Positions 22,582-35,100 of a stretch of DNA of 64,000 bases are shown in pieces. The DNA is taken from assembly GCA_964019165.1 (NCBI GenBank), contig OZ025280.1, forward strand, positions 14,068,428 through 14,132,427, read 5' to 3'. The DNA is from Mastigias papua. Lineage: Eukaryota > Cnidaria > Scyphozoa > Rhizostomeae > Mastigiidae. A program made the position numbers and the translations under genes. Numbering within the stretch: the stretch's first letter is position 1; each line of letters opens with the position of its first letter. The notes beneath the pieces were generated by a model that made no database searches, was not told the origin of the DNA, and saw nothing but the letters and a program-made list of their open reading frames with translations.

Positions 22582-22880
22582 ATTACACATAATCAGTTAT
22601 GACTACGCCATGTATACTCAGTTGAGCAATTACATTTCGCCCTCCCAACTTTGCCATGACCCTCAATGAGACATTGAAAAGTCTATTACAATCACTCCTA
22701 TCCTTTTTATCATGTCTTCCATCTCTACAAAATTTTACCATATCTTTGTGCACTCTCGAGATCTTGTCAAAAACTGCATGCTGCTCAGTGTGGAAACAAA
22801 CAGTACAAGCCAGAATGGCACAATCTTCCTAGCAAGCGTCTAGAATGCCTTTAAGAGTATTTCATTCTCATTGTTAAGAA
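22582..22880 (-). other. Copy A counterpart of the Cys-rich minus-strand ORF
   Basis: The minus strand reads the same Cys-rich peptide as 41170-41478 (CAILACTVCFHTEQHAVFDK) but has a TAG after KGILDAC. See the copy B entry. Confidence 0.35.
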
Positions 22881-23716
22881 TACACAGGGAGTACTTTTAA
22901 CACCACAGTAGTATAAAGTTTATTTGCAATTTCAATTATCTGTATTTTAAACATATGCCCTAGAAAAGAACAACCTGATATCAGCATTTACTTTAGATTA
23001 TACACTAACCGTGATTGATTACATATATTACTTCATATACACAGACAGGTGGCAAACTCTCTCCAGTGTTGACTTCTAAGGCATTATTGGATCAACAGGA
23101 TGTTACATCATACAACGAATTGAAATATACAAGTAATAGTTTGCTATATGATAATAGGAAACTATCATATGCTCAGCTTCTAACTAAAAACTACATTACA
23201 CAACTCAGTCCTACTTACTTCCACGATAATCTCTCAGATTTCGAGCACACTGTAAATCTTTCTCCTGTCCAATAACGTCCAGCTTGCTTCCTAGCCTTCG
23301 GCAATGCAACTGCTCATGGGTCATGCGTGGGAGGAGTGTTTATTCCTTGTACATTAACACCTTGTACATCTTGTTAGATAACCCATTGCATTTTAATTGG
23401 GATATTTTAGTGATGCCACAAATGACGTGAAAGTTTAACTCAGGACTTGGTTGATGCAGGAGTCATTGTACCTTTTATGATTTGAGCATCTTGCAATACA
23501 TCGTGATTAAGCCTAACACTTTTGTATACTTTTGTAGGGAAGTGCTAGGAATGTTATCTAAGCACATTTTATAGCAGGTGGCAGACAATGCTATATATTG
23601 AGGTGCCATGTGATTGATATCATATGTACTGTATGGAAGAGTGGAAAACACATTCTTGGGTTATCTGGTAGCTTTTAAAAAGGCTGTTGTATGAAATAGG
23701 AATCAATGCACGGTGT

Positions 23717-25129
23717 CTAGCCAAAGTGCTCTTCTAGGGTTCGAGGTTTTACATCAAACAAGGTAGATACGTTGTTTCCATATAAACATGTAAGTGCATT
23801 GCGAAGCAAAGTAGCTATGTATATCTTTCCAACTGCACTCAATCCAATCTTCAAATTTTTCTTAAAATCAGTGAATTTGAAGAGATCCTCAACATCTCCA
23901 AATACCCAGTCTACAGAGACCCTAACTTCATTCATTGATTGATTGAATGCTTGCTGTGTTGGAGTTCGTTCCTGCCTGCGAGCAAACGGGCACTGAAGAT
24001 GTATCCTATGTGGATATGCTGGATCTCCATAGATATACATTGCCTGCCCTGTTGGTGGGAATGACATGTGTTGCAGTTGAGGCAGAAGGCCTGACATTGC
24101 TAGCATGCCACTGTCATGCTGTCTCCCTTCAACTGGACCAAACAGGTTTGCACTTAGACCATTTGGACTTACAATTGACTGGAGCTTCAGAGCACGAACT
24201 CTTTTGTGGCAATTATATACCATTCTTTGGTTTTCTTTGGGTCGTCAAATTGACCTTACAGTGCCATCTATGAATCCCCAGCAGTTGTCCAATGCAGCAC
24301 CTTTGCTGTGAATTGCATCTGCATACATGTGAAGGTTTTGTGAAGAAAGCTAAGCCTGATTGAGGTTGTGCAGCAACTAACTCAGGGGTGGGCACACGTT
24401 TGAGTGCAAGGGCCATATTCACACATTCCAAGTCTTTTTAGGGCCGCATAGTATGTTGCCAAATATTTCTCAAGACACAGAGTGGTATATAAGCAGCTTT
24501 TGAAGTACTATTAAGTACTATTAAGCAGTAGAAACTTGAACTGAAACACATACATTTGGAAAACGAAGTTATATAGTGACTAACGGGTATGAAAAGGGAA
24601 ATGTAAATGAGAACGTCATAAACAGAGTTATGTTTGCTTCCTAAGAGTTTTTGGCGGGCCGCAAAAAAAGCACTTGGTGGGCCGCATGTGGCCCGAGGGC
24701 CGTAGTTCGCTCATCTCTGAACTAACTGTATCTATCAAATAGGTAGTCAACCACACGGTTTATTATCATGCTGAACTGGGGGACCGGCCTACCAAATCGT
24801 GGTACTAGATCAGCATACCTGCATGGGTATGTGAATCACGTCAAACACATGCACAAAGCCTCTATATGATCAGCTACCACTCCATTTGAGCACCTAACAA
24901 TGTCTGGAAGATAAAGTGCAGCAGAAATTCGGTAAATATCCTGCTTTTTAAACCGAAATTCCACCTCACATTCATCATCACACAGCTCTTGTAAACTGAA
25001 ACGTTCATACGTAAAGTATGGCAGACCTCCATTCAGATTCCTATGGCGGTTGGCCTCGTGAAGAATGAGACATTCTTCATCATCAATCTCGCCATCATCG
25101 TGCATTAGGATCAGAAATTCATCCTCCAT
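23717..25129 (-). pseudogene. Harbinger transposase (HARBI1-like), interrupted by a MITE
   Basis: Exon-like start at 25129: MEDEFLILMHDDGEIDDEE, then LYLPDIVRCSNGVVADHIEA. After a frameshift near 24840 it continues YPCRYADLVPRFGRPV and INRVVDYLFDRYS, where a hAT MITE (24383-24719) is inserted. It resumes with LDNCWGFIDGTVR (first Asp), GPVEGRQHDSGMLAMSGLLP (second Asp), YGDPAYPHRIHLQCPF and VRVSVDWVFGDV. The catalytic Glu position reads as Asp or is displaced in this subfamily, where family members often show VEW. It ends TLEEHFG at 23717. It encodes a nuclease-type transposase that needs a SANT partner; the related partner gene is seen at 60487-61293 next to the second copy. Confidence 0.82.
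24383..24719. mobile_element. hAT-type MITE, 337 bp
   Basis: Starts CAGGGGTGGGCACAC and ends CGCTCATCTCTG, imperfect inverted repeats of hAT type. It is flanked by perfect 8-bp duplications AACTAACT at 24375-24382 and 24720-24727. No ORF. Interior has the GGGCCGCA motif in both orientations. Confidence 0.9.
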
Positions 25130-25303
25130 CTTGAAGTAACACTACATTTTCACACCTAATGTGAGTCGTCTTGGTCATTCGTAAGTAGAAATTCACTGGC
25201 TGATCAGAATGCCTCAGCTACATTAGTACCTAGGCTCCCCTGAGTCATCTTACTACCGTGCATCGCGAATCGTACACTCACTATTGTTTGGCGAAGGCAC
25301 AAA

Positions 25304-26560
25304 ATGAATGTTAACTTGGCAGTGCAAACAGTGAGTTCTTCAGTAGCCACTGCCTTAGAGTTCTTGAAAGATGACCTCACATTACCAGAATTCAAGGGCT
25401 GTGGCCCATCAATTCAGTTTATTAGACAAAGTGACAGAGTGTTTGATATCCTTAAGTCCAGAAATCCATATGGCAAAGGCTTCAAGTCTCCTTTAAGGCA
25501 TTCAAATATTTCATTGACTGAATCCATTTTTATGGAAACAGGTGAATATCTTTCACTTCTTGCAAATGAGACTCAGCTTTTAGTGAAAAGCAGAAGAAAG
25601 ACATTTGTTCTTGGATTTATTATCAGCATGCGATCCATTGTTGCCTTGTCAAAGATCCTACTGCAAAGAGATCAAAACCCTTTCAAGTATGTGTTACCAT
25701 ACAAATTGTCTCAAGACCACATTGGGCTTCTGTTTGCTTGTATTCGGGTAAAGGGGGGTTTTAATAATAACCCAAACACTCTTCAGCTTAAGTATGCATT
25801 GAGAAACATTCTTATGAAAAAGTCTATAACTGCATCAAACAAAGCCAATGTAATGTCCTGTGACAATGAAAGCACAGGATCCTTGTTCAGTCTTAAATGG
25901 AGCAAGCATATATCTCCAATTGTGGAAGCAGCTGGTGATAGTGACAATGATGATGCACACCTTCAAGAGCTCTCAGATGCATTGAACAGAGTGATCATAT
26001 CAGACATATCAGAGAATGTGCTCTTCTACATTGCTGGATTCATTGTACCTAAGCTGAAAAGACAAATTGACTGTTCTATATGCTCTAAAGCATTGCTGCT
26101 GAAGTCCAGCCCTTCAGCTACCTCCGAATGTAGAGAAACACCTTCACACGACCTTTTCTTAGAGAGAAGAAACAATGGAGGGTTAATCAAAGTTTCTTAT
26201 GATGTATATAGAATAATTAAGTATGCTGAGCAAGCTTTTCGATACACTGTCAAGGGGAATGGAGAAATAAACAAGGCAAGCAACCTTTAAAAGGAACTGA
26301 CAAATCATGACATTGTCGCCAATGGGCCTAGAATTGAGTCATTTTTCCCTCCCTGCAAGATCATAGGTTTGAGAATGATCCTATATTTGAGGATGATCAT
26401 CTGACTCAATTGATCAAACAACTATGCCATCGATAACTCTTAACAAGGATGCAGACGTATGCAAAGAGATATAACAGGCAAGTCATTATGGACAACACTC
26501 CAAGTATAAGACATCATTTGGACAAAATGGTACTGTTCACAAACGTTTAACTGACCTTTT
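25304..26560 (+). pseudogene. P-element transposase, C-terminal half, copy A
   Basis: Begins at VNLAVQTVSSSVATALEFL, a known exon start in P/THAP9-like transposases. It continues with RQSDRVFDILKSRNPYGKGF, RRKTFVLGF, KLSQDHIGLLFACIR and GGFNNNPNTLQLKYALRNIL. The Glu expected after SQDHI is Gly here (codon 25724-25726 GGG; GAG in the copy at 62806-62808). A Cys-rich C-terminal stretch follows (IDCSICSKALLLKSSP). The main frame stops at 26290 by frameshift; the terminal segment DNTPSIRHHLDKMVLF is still readable near 26490-26540. The THAP DNA-binding domain and first RNase H part are missing. P transposases act with GTP on terminal repeats; this remnant cannot. Confidence 0.87.
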
Positions 26561-26844
26561 TGTGGACAAACTACTTAAACAGTAATCTAAGATATCTTTA
26601 ACTTTTGCAATGCTTGGATGCGTTTACCACATCAAATGTTTGCGAGGTCCACTCGAGTACTTATACTAAAGTTAAGTCCTAGTGTCCTAGTCCAAGTCAA
26701 AATCCAAATATAAAAACCCTATGCCGCTGGGCAAGACTTATGCTAAAGCATCCTATTCATTATCATGTATAAGTTGGGCATTTAAGATAAAACTTTAAGA
26801 TATGAACTAGACTCAAAACGAACCTTATCCTTGCAAACTTACCA

Positions 26845-28555
26845 ATTCCAGTTCAGGTCAATCCACATCTGATGAAACAGAAGTCGTTGCATCTCTGCAG
26901 ATACCTTGCATCTCTGAGAGAACCTATAATCTAATAGAGCAGATGTATTTAATTCTCTTAGTAATGGAGCAGTGGGATGAGGAGAAAGCATACTTAATGG
27001 CTAACAGTGGCACTATTAAAGTGTTGGGTCGTGATGCAAGAATGGATTCCCCAGGCGACACTTCCAAATATGACACATATTCATTGATGGATTTAGATTC
27101 CAATAAAGTCACCAGTGTTCAAACAATTCAGGTATGCCACTCTCTGCACTGGCAAATTAAACTACCATGTAAAATTTAGGTATGGCTTTTCTGTGTGTAA
27201 AGGGGGAATTATATGGTGTTTGTGTAAAGCGAATATTCTACGTATCAATAATAAACCCAATAAAAATCTTTGGTTTCTTATAGTAATGAAATTGTTTAAT
27301 CAAATAAAATGGAATTGGAAGGATTACAATTGGCTCTTGAAGAAGTTGAAAAATTTGGTGTCAAATTTGAAATATTAGTTACAGACAGACATGCTGGTGT
27401 AAAGAAGTATATGAAAGAGACACATCCTACCAAAAAACATCATTTTGATGCATTTCATGTAGTAAAATGTAAGTGCTCTCAGCAGTAAATGCCAGTGGAT
27501 TCTTTGGATAAGCAGTTTCAATAACAATAGGTAGTAAATTATTCAACAAGCTTAAGCTTCTGTTCCTTGAAGGAATGCATTGCATAGTACAAGTTTCTAA
27601 TAAAAGAAAACAAAATTGAGTAGAAGACATGCTAATCCATTATGCTTTATTCCAGCAATTGGGAAGAAAGTGGAAAAAATTGGCAAAACAAAAACGACCA
27701 AGTATGTGTTAAACTGGGTCCAGTCCATAAAAAATCATGTTTATTGGTGTGCCAGCTCAAGCAATGATAACCCTGAACTGGTTAGGGACAAATGGCTGTC
27801 TCTATTGAATCATATCAGAAATGTGCATGAAGGTCATGGAAAGCTATACAAAAAATATACTCATGAAGCAGTGGAGAGAGCTTGGCTAGATAAAGGTTAG
27901 AAAATCATACCCAGTATAGACATTCTCTAGGGTGTTTGATGGTCTCACACCCTTTGCAGTATATAGCAAGTGTATAGCACTTTACCAAAAATCTATTGGT
28001 GATATTTGATTGCACTGTAGGAAGCAAAGGATACAAGCAAATACATGACACATTGACAAAGACTCACTTGGTTAATGATATTATGAAACTTTCATCTGCA
28101 CAACAAACAAGTCACCTGGAGTCCTACCATAATATCAATGTTCATTTTGCACCAAAGCACACACATTATCATTTCTTGGCAATGAATGCAAGGTGAACTA
28201 TATTTAAAAGTTTAAAGAACTAGTGGTATCTTGCTTACAAGTATACTAGATAAAGTTGATCTTGATGGAATATAATGGTCTTATAACAAGTAAAGTTTTA
28301 TACATCCAGGTGATAGTGTATGTAACATATACATTTATATCTTATTCTAAATACAGAACAGAATCAGTAACTAGGACTTTTTTCTACAAAAGGATAAAGC
28401 TTGCAGCAATGCATTTCAATGACAAGTCAAGTAAGCCTCCGTTAGAAACAAAAGCTGGTGAAAAGAGATGGTGTGTTTCATACGTAAAATATAAAGACTC
28501 TGGGACTGTCAAACAAGTGAATTCCAGGAGCACATATTGTGAGTGTATTTTTTAA
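26845..28555 (+). CDS. THAP-class transposase C-terminal half, five exons
   Basis: Exons with coherent splice sites: about 26845-27131 (donor GTATGC), about 27284-27468 (donor GTAAGT), 27656-27895 (donor GTTAGA), 28021-28192 (donor GTGAAC) and 28357-28555. The last three junctions join in phase. Product blocks: GRDARMDSPGDTSKYDTYSL, LVTDRHAGVKKYMKETHP, KHHFDAFHVVK, NHVYWCASSSNDNPELVRDK, HLESYHNINVHFAPKHTH and LAAMHFN. These are the conserved blocks of a widespread animal transposase that carries an N-terminal THAP finger (an N-terminal half of the same type is at 44394). I think it is Kolobok-like or a close relative, but do not insist. An in-frame stop (TGA/TAA) near 27300 and the missing N-terminus make this copy probably non-functional. 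The GD-R-DSPG block is the likely first catalytic Asp region. Confidence 0.7.
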
Positions 28556-28560
28556 AACCC

Positions 28561-28941
28561 ATCCCCTTTTTGACATGAATCCAAAGTGTCTAAAGGAAAG
28601 AGCATACTGTTAGCATCAGTAGATGCTTCATATTCACTTTTGTTGAATTTATACTTAGCCCTCTATCTCTATGCAGCAAGGAAACTATTTGTACACTTAG
28701 CTATGCTACACATTCAATGAACATGAAATCTACATGTTCATTCTTTGAGGGGCTCAATTGTCCTGTATTCAAGATAGAACTTCAATGAATTCCCATAAAC
28801 ACACTCAATGCTTATTTAGATATCTGAGAAGTAGTCGTGTTTACTTTATTTCATTTTCAGGTAAATGACTAGAATCATGCAACTGACTTTAGTGGCACTC
28901 AGACCCAATATGCATATTTATCAATTGAAATTTCACTCAAA
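28561..28941. other. Non-coding spacer before copy B
   Basis: No ORF or repeat recognised. Confidence 0.5.
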
Positions 28942-29103
28942 TAAACAGTGTACAATAGCAATGATCTCTTGCTTATCAGGCAACCACTAAAGTAACTACT
29001 ATAATGTTTCAACTCCACTGTTGTGGTTGTTGTGAAACTTGCACTCAGTCATCTGTTGCTGAGGGGTCATTGCTTTAAGAATGACAAGTTGTTTTCATTC
29101 TGC

Positions 29104-30238
29104 AGACCAACAGCATTGTAGGAGGAGGGAGTACAGTAGATCTGGAAGAGTCTATGAAGATGACTACAGTTTGGAGGGAAGGTGGCAAGCAAAGAGGAGA
29201 AATGTGGTCATCACCTTACCTGCAGATAGCCAAGTATAGTGAGGTTTATTGTGATAAAGGGGATCTTGTTGTAGAAGATGCTGGTAGCTTAGACTTCTTT
29301 CCACCAAGTGAACAGCTACTAGTAATGATCGCTCAGCTTGAACACTTGAGGAAAGATAATGGGCATGAGAAAAAGTTTGATACAGCCCCATTGGGAAACC
29401 TGGTTGTGGTGAATGATATGACAGCCATTAAATAGCAAGTTAACAAAGAGAATGAATGGTTCTGTAATCATATTATTTATATTTACCAGCTTAATGGCAC
29501 CACAGGTCTAGACTCGGCCCTACCACCGACTTTTACAAGCATGCTGTTTGATACAAGTGAGGATTATTTTTGGTCGGATTTGCAAGTAAAAACATGTGAA
29601 ATCAAACAGTCAGCCATTAGTCAGTGGCTATCTGAGTAGATAATGTATCGAATAACAGAGTTGCTAACTGAATCTCATCAACACATATATGTCTGTTACA
29701 ACAACTTTATCACTAATATACAGGATTTTGTTGAACACATTGCTGTAAAGCACCCAACTGCGATGCCAAACAAAATTATATTTGCAATAAATGTAGGTAA
29801 ATGCAATGGCAAGACCTACTTTGGAAACACTATGATTGGCAGGAAAGTTGCACCTGGATGCCATTTTGCAATGGGGGGTATTGCATGCAGCAAAATGAAT
29901 TCTTCTATGGGGATTCCAAAGGATGGTCAATGCCCCTAAGTGTACTTAGCGATTTTAAAGAGTTACTTTCTGCACGTTATGGCAAGGAAATGTCACAGAC
30001 AACAGTATATTCAACGTGCCACATTGCAAAACAGAATGACATCTTCCACAGGTGCAACAACAAATGTTGGAGGCATTATCCTCTTCAGGCCTGCTTGCAT
30101 ATATGCAGAATTTCAACAATACTTTCAACAATAATGTCAACGTGCCTAGCTTCATCCTCAGATGAGACCTTTTTCTCTCTGACAGGATCACTTGACCAGG
30201 TTAAGGGTTACGACTATTTGAGAGAAATATCAAGTTAA
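29104..30238 (+). pseudogene. KDZ-like element copy B: 5' coding remnants of unknown domain
   Basis: Open pieces at 29154-29435, about 29560-29635 and 29643-29939 read DNGHEKKFDTAPLGNLVVVN, EDYFWSDLQVKTCEIK and YRITELLTESHQHIYVCYNN, the last followed by HPTAMPNKIIFAINVGKC. The same text, more degraded, is in copy A (18007-18715). I recognise no domain. Its conservation between copies only shows common descent. It may be an N-terminal domain of the transposase or a separate accessory gene. Confidence 0.4.
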
Positions 30239-30300
30239 AATGATTTCCTACCTTTGGTAGTTTTTCGATGGCTCTTAAATATAAAAATTGACATAACTAT

Positions 30301-31142
30301 GATACGATGCGCTGAGATTGTGAATGAAACTGACATCCTGCAACAAGGAGGCACAAGCACACCAACGCCAAGTGCTGGTCTGGCAAGCGTTAGGGGTAAT
30401 GCACCCGATACTTCTTCAAACAAAACTGAAAACGAACAACTTCTAGATCAAAATGCAGATAAGTACACACCTTGTCATCCCTCACCACATAGTGTCTCGG
30501 ACACGGACATTCCTCTAGGATCTAGAAGAACTAACTTTCATAGATAAATTGATTCGTATTATTCTAGTGGCAGTAGGAAGTGCAATCTAGGCTACCAGCA
30601 TTACCACTGTAACTTTGCCAACCCCCCCCCCCCCCCGGTGGAGGCATTTTCAGTCCTTATATCTTATCAATCGGCATATTCACCAAACAAACTCATGTGA
30701 ACCCAGCAGAACTATTGACTATGACTGGTATCGTATATTACCTTGGGAACAAGAGCATGCTATTTGCCAATACAGCAGATATAGTAGGTACCACTATCAT
30801 TGCCCTTTATGCAATAAGACTGTGTTGCATAAGAGCTTTTTCATAAAGCATATGACAGTTCATACCTGCAAGGTAAAAGCATCCAAACTGTTCCCACAAG
30901 CAACTACTATTCCCAACCTTAGTAGTAAAGAGGAATTACCTAAGTTAGCAAAAACACCTGACATCGTGGATGATCAACAGGCAAAGGAACCAGAACCCGA
31001 AGGCAAAACCAATGAGTTTATAGAAGAGCTTACTCATTTCAGTAAAGTTAATGACAACATACCTCTTAATCCCGAATCTAAAATAAAAAGAACTCTCAAT
31101 CCCCTTGGTTGTTGTCATCAACATAAGGGAAATCAATGCTAA
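30301..31142 (+). pseudogene. KDZ-like element copy B: zinc-finger N-terminal segment
   Basis: Frames 30301-30547 and 30615-31142 correspond to the copy A segment at 18876. The second finger here is complete: HYHCPLCNKTVLHKSFFIKH with MTVH following. A C-run (30620-30637) has expanded and shifts the frame in the first finger. Unlike copy A it continues through an acidic linker (EEELPKLAKTPDIV, EPEPEGKTNEFIEELTHF). Confidence 0.6.
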
Positions 31143-32041
31143 AAAAGAATGTAAGATGCCATTTTGTCACTGCACATAACAGGATGAGCACAACAGCTCT
31201 GTGCTGTGATCAGGAGAGAGAGCTTTACATGGTGCGCAAAAATCAAAAGGGTGGCATTGGATACCCAGTTCATGTGCAAAAAAGTATACACTGCAGTAAA
31301 TCCATATCAGTAGATTGTGGAGATCTCAAGTGCAAAATAGAAATGCAACTTGCATGTAGAGCAAACATGACAGGTCGCAGATGCCGACATTTACTTCAGG
31401 TAAATAATGGAAATTATCCAGATCGTATAATTCTGCTTGATTCTAAAATTTGTGAATTAGGGGAAGAGAATCCTTTGAGACTTCTGACAGGTGAAACCAT
31501 TACAAAGTGTATAGAACTAAACAAATAGGCTATACAGATAAATGCGATTAAAAACTTAAAGGTCCTCTTCTCCTGTCAAAAACACGCAAAGGTAGTAACA
31601 ATGAGTGGAGTATTACATGGCCACACACCTTTTATCAAGATATGCCCCGCTTGCTGGATGTGCTACAGATGTCAAGAATGTACTGATGGGGTGCATACTT
31701 TTGATGATAGAGTCCTTATTTCACTAGATATGTGCTTATTTATAAGAGAAAATGTTAAAAACCATGTTGGTGTGGGAACTGTATGTCATATACTACAAGA
31801 ATATTTACACATAAAGCTCAAGCAGCAAACAGTCGTCAATGCATACATGCATTTCGTTGCATTAACTGGTCACAATTACGATTTTAATTGTGTCATTTGT
31901 GGCTTCCATCCCCCTGAGCTGATCCCTGACTTAAATAGAGAAGTTGTATTCAAGTGCCACACACTTGGTGACAGTATACCTGACAGCGACGACAATACAG
32001 CTGACTATGTGGACTGTGAGGAATGTTGGAGTAAAGTCTAA
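31136..32041 (+). pseudogene. KDZ-like element copy B: HMGXB3-type Cys-cluster region
   Basis: Frames 31136-31528 and 31601-32041. The first adds RMSTTALCCDQERELYMVRK, missing from copy A, before the shared DCGDLKCKIEMQLACRANMT block. The second repeats CPACWMCYRCQECTDG, LDMCLFIRENVKNHVGVGTV and CVICGFHPPELIP. The same stop and frame change as copy A separates the two halves (31526-31600). Paired cysteines are all retained. Family inference as for copy A. Confidence 0.6.
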
Positions 32042-32200
32042 ACTAATGAGATTATTAGGTGATTTTGTCTTAATACACCTGCTGAATGTGAGGTCAAGCT
32101 GTGCATCTGCAACTGGTTGCCTGATATAGGTTAATTTGCAAGGTCAAGTAACTTACTTATAAGTACCAAACATAGGAAAATTTAGAAGGGAGCAGGAGAG

Positions 32201-33258
32201 TTGGAAGCAGGTTGTAAAGAATTATTGGAGGCACAATTACTAGAATTTATGCATAAAGCGACATTGATCGAAATTAACCAAGTAGCTGGGAAAGTAGGCA
32301 TCAGTGACAGAGGCTCAAAAGTGTACATAATAAATAGAATCAAAGGAGCACTTAATAGGAATACTGTACAATTCAATAAGTTATTTAAGAAGCTTTGGGG
32401 CTGCTCTGGTGGTTGGCTTACAATGACATGTACACATGGCATTATATATGGAGTTAAGGTTGCATTAAGATCTGAGAGTCCTAGAGACTACATAGACATA
32501 CTAAGGAGCATGACACACATACCAAATGCACTAATATGTGATATGGCACACCTGGTTGCTATACAAGGGAACAAATTTCAAGATGACCTTTCCATCCATT
32601 TTAAGATTGTGTTGCTGACAGCACAGCTGAAAATAGTGAAATGGTTAAGAACGGAGATCTAACTGTTTCTTTTCCATTTCTACAGGATAATGCACTGGTA
32701 TAATCTAAAAGTAGGACCTCAAACTGCCACCCTGTGACAGGAGTAATGTAAGACTGTCACTCTTTGATATTTTCAACCAAGGACACACAATAAATGATAC
32801 CAAAGCATTGCGCCATATAGGTTGTGTTAAGGACCTTAGAGGAAGTGTAAATAGCCAAGCAGAAGAACAGCTACAGCGCTGCTTCAACAAGGAAGCATTT
32901 GTTGAATCAAATGACCCCTGTTAATCATACCTTTATGTTCCGTTCTGTCATAGAGCTGTGCAACAAAGCAAGAAATGTAAAACTTAGTGAAAAAATGAGG
33001 GCACAAATGAATGCAGGATGGTCTTCGGATCCATGTGGTAGAGGTTATTTGTCTACACTTGATCAACACTCAAATATCTTTGATAATGTATGCAATGATT
33101 CGACGTCAATAGATTTAGAGTCTAAGTTGAGCCCATCCCTATTTAGTGATGAGGAGTTCAACTGTGATGATACTACTAAACCCGAGGTCAACTGTAATCC
33201 ATTACCTGAAAGGATCCCTATAAATAAAACAGCGACAACCCAGTGTCAGTCTAAGTGA
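32201..33258 (+). pseudogene. KDZ-like element copy B: RNase H-like transposase core
   Basis: Frame 32201-32662 has GCSGGWLTMTCTHGIIYGVK, SPRDYIDILRSMTHIPNALI and CDMAHLVAIQGN uninterrupted, unlike copy A. Then SLFDIFNQGHTINDTKALRH and GSVNSQAEEQL are read in another frame (about 32735-32925), and NQMTPVNHTFMFRSVIELCN from 32899 to 33258. The D- and E-containing blocks of the fold are thus all present but spread over three frames. Confidence 0.6.
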
Positions 33259-33980
33259 CCGTAACAATGACTGTGATAGTGCGAATAGTAGTGAAAATGC
33301 AAATACTTGTGAAAATGTCATATCTGAGATTGACGCTAAACCAGTACCAGGAAGAAGCCCTACAAAAACAATGATAAGCCACTGTCGGTCATAGTGACTT
33401 TAAGTTTGACTGTACCACTGTGAGTACTTCATTATGGATTAAAGACCTGGGCTTAACGTATGCAGATAAGCAGTTAATAGAAGATGGTTATAATATCAAT
33501 GCAGCAGTGATAAATGCATCCTCCAAACTTATCAAACAAGAAAATGAGTCAATTGTGGTTCTACTTCCATAAGCTCCATCAGGTGGTTATAAAGGAAATG
33601 GGGAATTAGTTGTTCAAATATTAAGGTAGAAACCCCCTCAAATTTTTTGAAATTTTAAGGAAATTTAGTTTCTTGATATTTGATGCTACCATTATCATAG
33701 ATTTCAAAATCGTGACTTGTTTGGCATTATATGCTTACTTTTCTTGAAAATTACCTGTTTTCTTCAGGCATGTAGATATTTTTTCCTTAGCAACCACATA
33801 GCAACGCAAAGTACCCACAAACAATATCTGTTTCTTACCCCTACAGCCCTCCCCACTGGCTCATTATTCTTGTTCTCTGATCAGAAACGAACACGAGGCT
33901 ATTCTACAATGGTTAAAAAAACAGTTGCCTACGTGCCTCAGTTTTAAGTTCAAATTGACTTTAGTACACAGCAAGTCAGG

Positions 33981-35100
33981 ATGGGAAAACCTAAGAAGCG
34001 ATCAAAGTATGTAAAGAAGAGAGTTTTTGTGGAAATCAACATGTGAACAAGAAGAAAATGAAGCATCTAGATAACATTCAGCTGGCCGAAGCAAGCTGTA
34101 ATGATGCCGTGCAATCCCCTTGCCAAGTAGGCCTATCTGACAATGTGGGAGATTTTTCAAGATCATTTGAAGAGTCTGAGGGATACAGATCTTCAATCTC
34201 CTTCTCAAAACTTGAGGCTTTAGATGAAAATCATGCCACATCAACTCCAATACGTTCAGGGAATGAGAAAGTGATGCATGGATATCGACTTATAGATATG
34301 AATGTGCTGGGGAGTATTTTAAACCGTTTGTGCTATGCTGTCCTGAGTGCTTCAAGCAGACTTTGGCGTTGGAGGAAGACACTAAAAACAAGCAAGGATT
34401 TTCATCTTGTTTAGCAGTGGTTTGTGGGTGTGGATTTCAAATCACGACGCACACCTCTGAAAGATGCGGAATAGGATTTGATGTAAATCGTAGAATGGTA
34501 TATGCAATGAGAGCATGTGGGCAAGGGTTCGCTGGTGTAGAAAGGTTTGCTGCTGTCTTAAATATGCCATAGCCCATGACAGCGAATACCTATGACAAAA
34601 TTTCAAATACAATTAAATAGGCTGTCAGAAACATTGCTGAAAAGACAATGTATGATGCTGCATCTGAAATAAATTTTAAATTAGCAGCAAATGATGCCAC
34701 TATTGTTGATACTGCAATTTCGTGTGATGGCACGTGGCAGCAATAGGGGAGAAGGGAAAAGTAACAAATGCACTAATTGATAGGCTGCAAAATTATTATG
34801 GCCTTGCAATTCACCAGAATGTTGGTTGTATGGAAGAAATGAAAAAGGCCTTCCATGCAAGCCTGTTTCATGTTGCTTCCTCAGACAAGAATGAATGGTA
34901 TACTCATTGTCCATATGGACCACCCTCATGGTGCCATTTCAAAAGAAATATTGCAAATGGAACTCAAAATTACTGCCCAGGTAAAGGGCTACCTCTTGAC
35001 ATTATAGCAAAAATTAAGCCCATTTATGATGCTCTTAGTACCTCAGAATTGCTTGAAAAATGATTCCATGGAAAGACCCAGAACCAAAATGAAGCATTTA
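33981..35100 (+). pseudogene. Mutator/Kolobok-like transposase, N-terminal part
   Basis: ATG at 33981 starts MGKPKKRSKYVKKRVFVEIN, the characteristic basic start of this family. After frameshifts come CGCGFQITTHTSERC, VYAMRACGQGFAGVERFAAV and NMP, then SCDGTWQ (first catalytic Asp) at about 34725-34741. An internal deletion follows: the next readable text is IGEKGKVTNALIDRLQNYYG and LAIHQNVGCMEEMKKAFHAS, from 34741 on. HGKTQNQNEAF at 35066-35100 ends where the Harbinger inserts. There is a TGA at 35062-35064. The protein family is what I know as the Mutator-like transposase domain of insects and cnidarians. The second catalytic Asp is lost in the deletion. Confidence 0.75.

Larger units (their letters stand above)
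17806..23346 (+). mobile_element. KDZ/HMGXB3-like element, copy A (deleted)
   Basis: Shares 85-98% of its length by eye with copy B (28942-41593), starting at TAAACAGTGTACAATAG and ending at GAGGAGTGTTTATTCC. The ends are weakly inverted (AATAAACA-like) but no target duplication is seen. Relative to B it lacks about 300 bp near 18680, about 270 bp near 19530 and about 900 bp near 22160 (the protease C-terminus and PHD finger). It carries about 345 bp at 22919-23263 that B lacks. It holds an intact TTAA at 21903-21906, the empty site of the Kolobok-like insertion in B. Confidence 0.75.
23347..28560. repeat. Composite repeat unit: Harbinger, P and THAP-type remnants
   Basis: From CTTGTACATCTTGTTAGATA (about 23360) to GATGAAACAGAA (about 26884) this unit matches 61441-63972 in order and orientation. 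The second copy lacks 24118-25125 (Harbinger 5' half and the hAT MITE). Either an older nested cluster was duplicated as a block, or the block spreads as one unit. Confidence 0.8.

Noticed and set aside
23947..24311. Plus-strand ORFs of 108 and 68 codons
   Set aside because: Antisense to the Harbinger transposase read on the minus strand.
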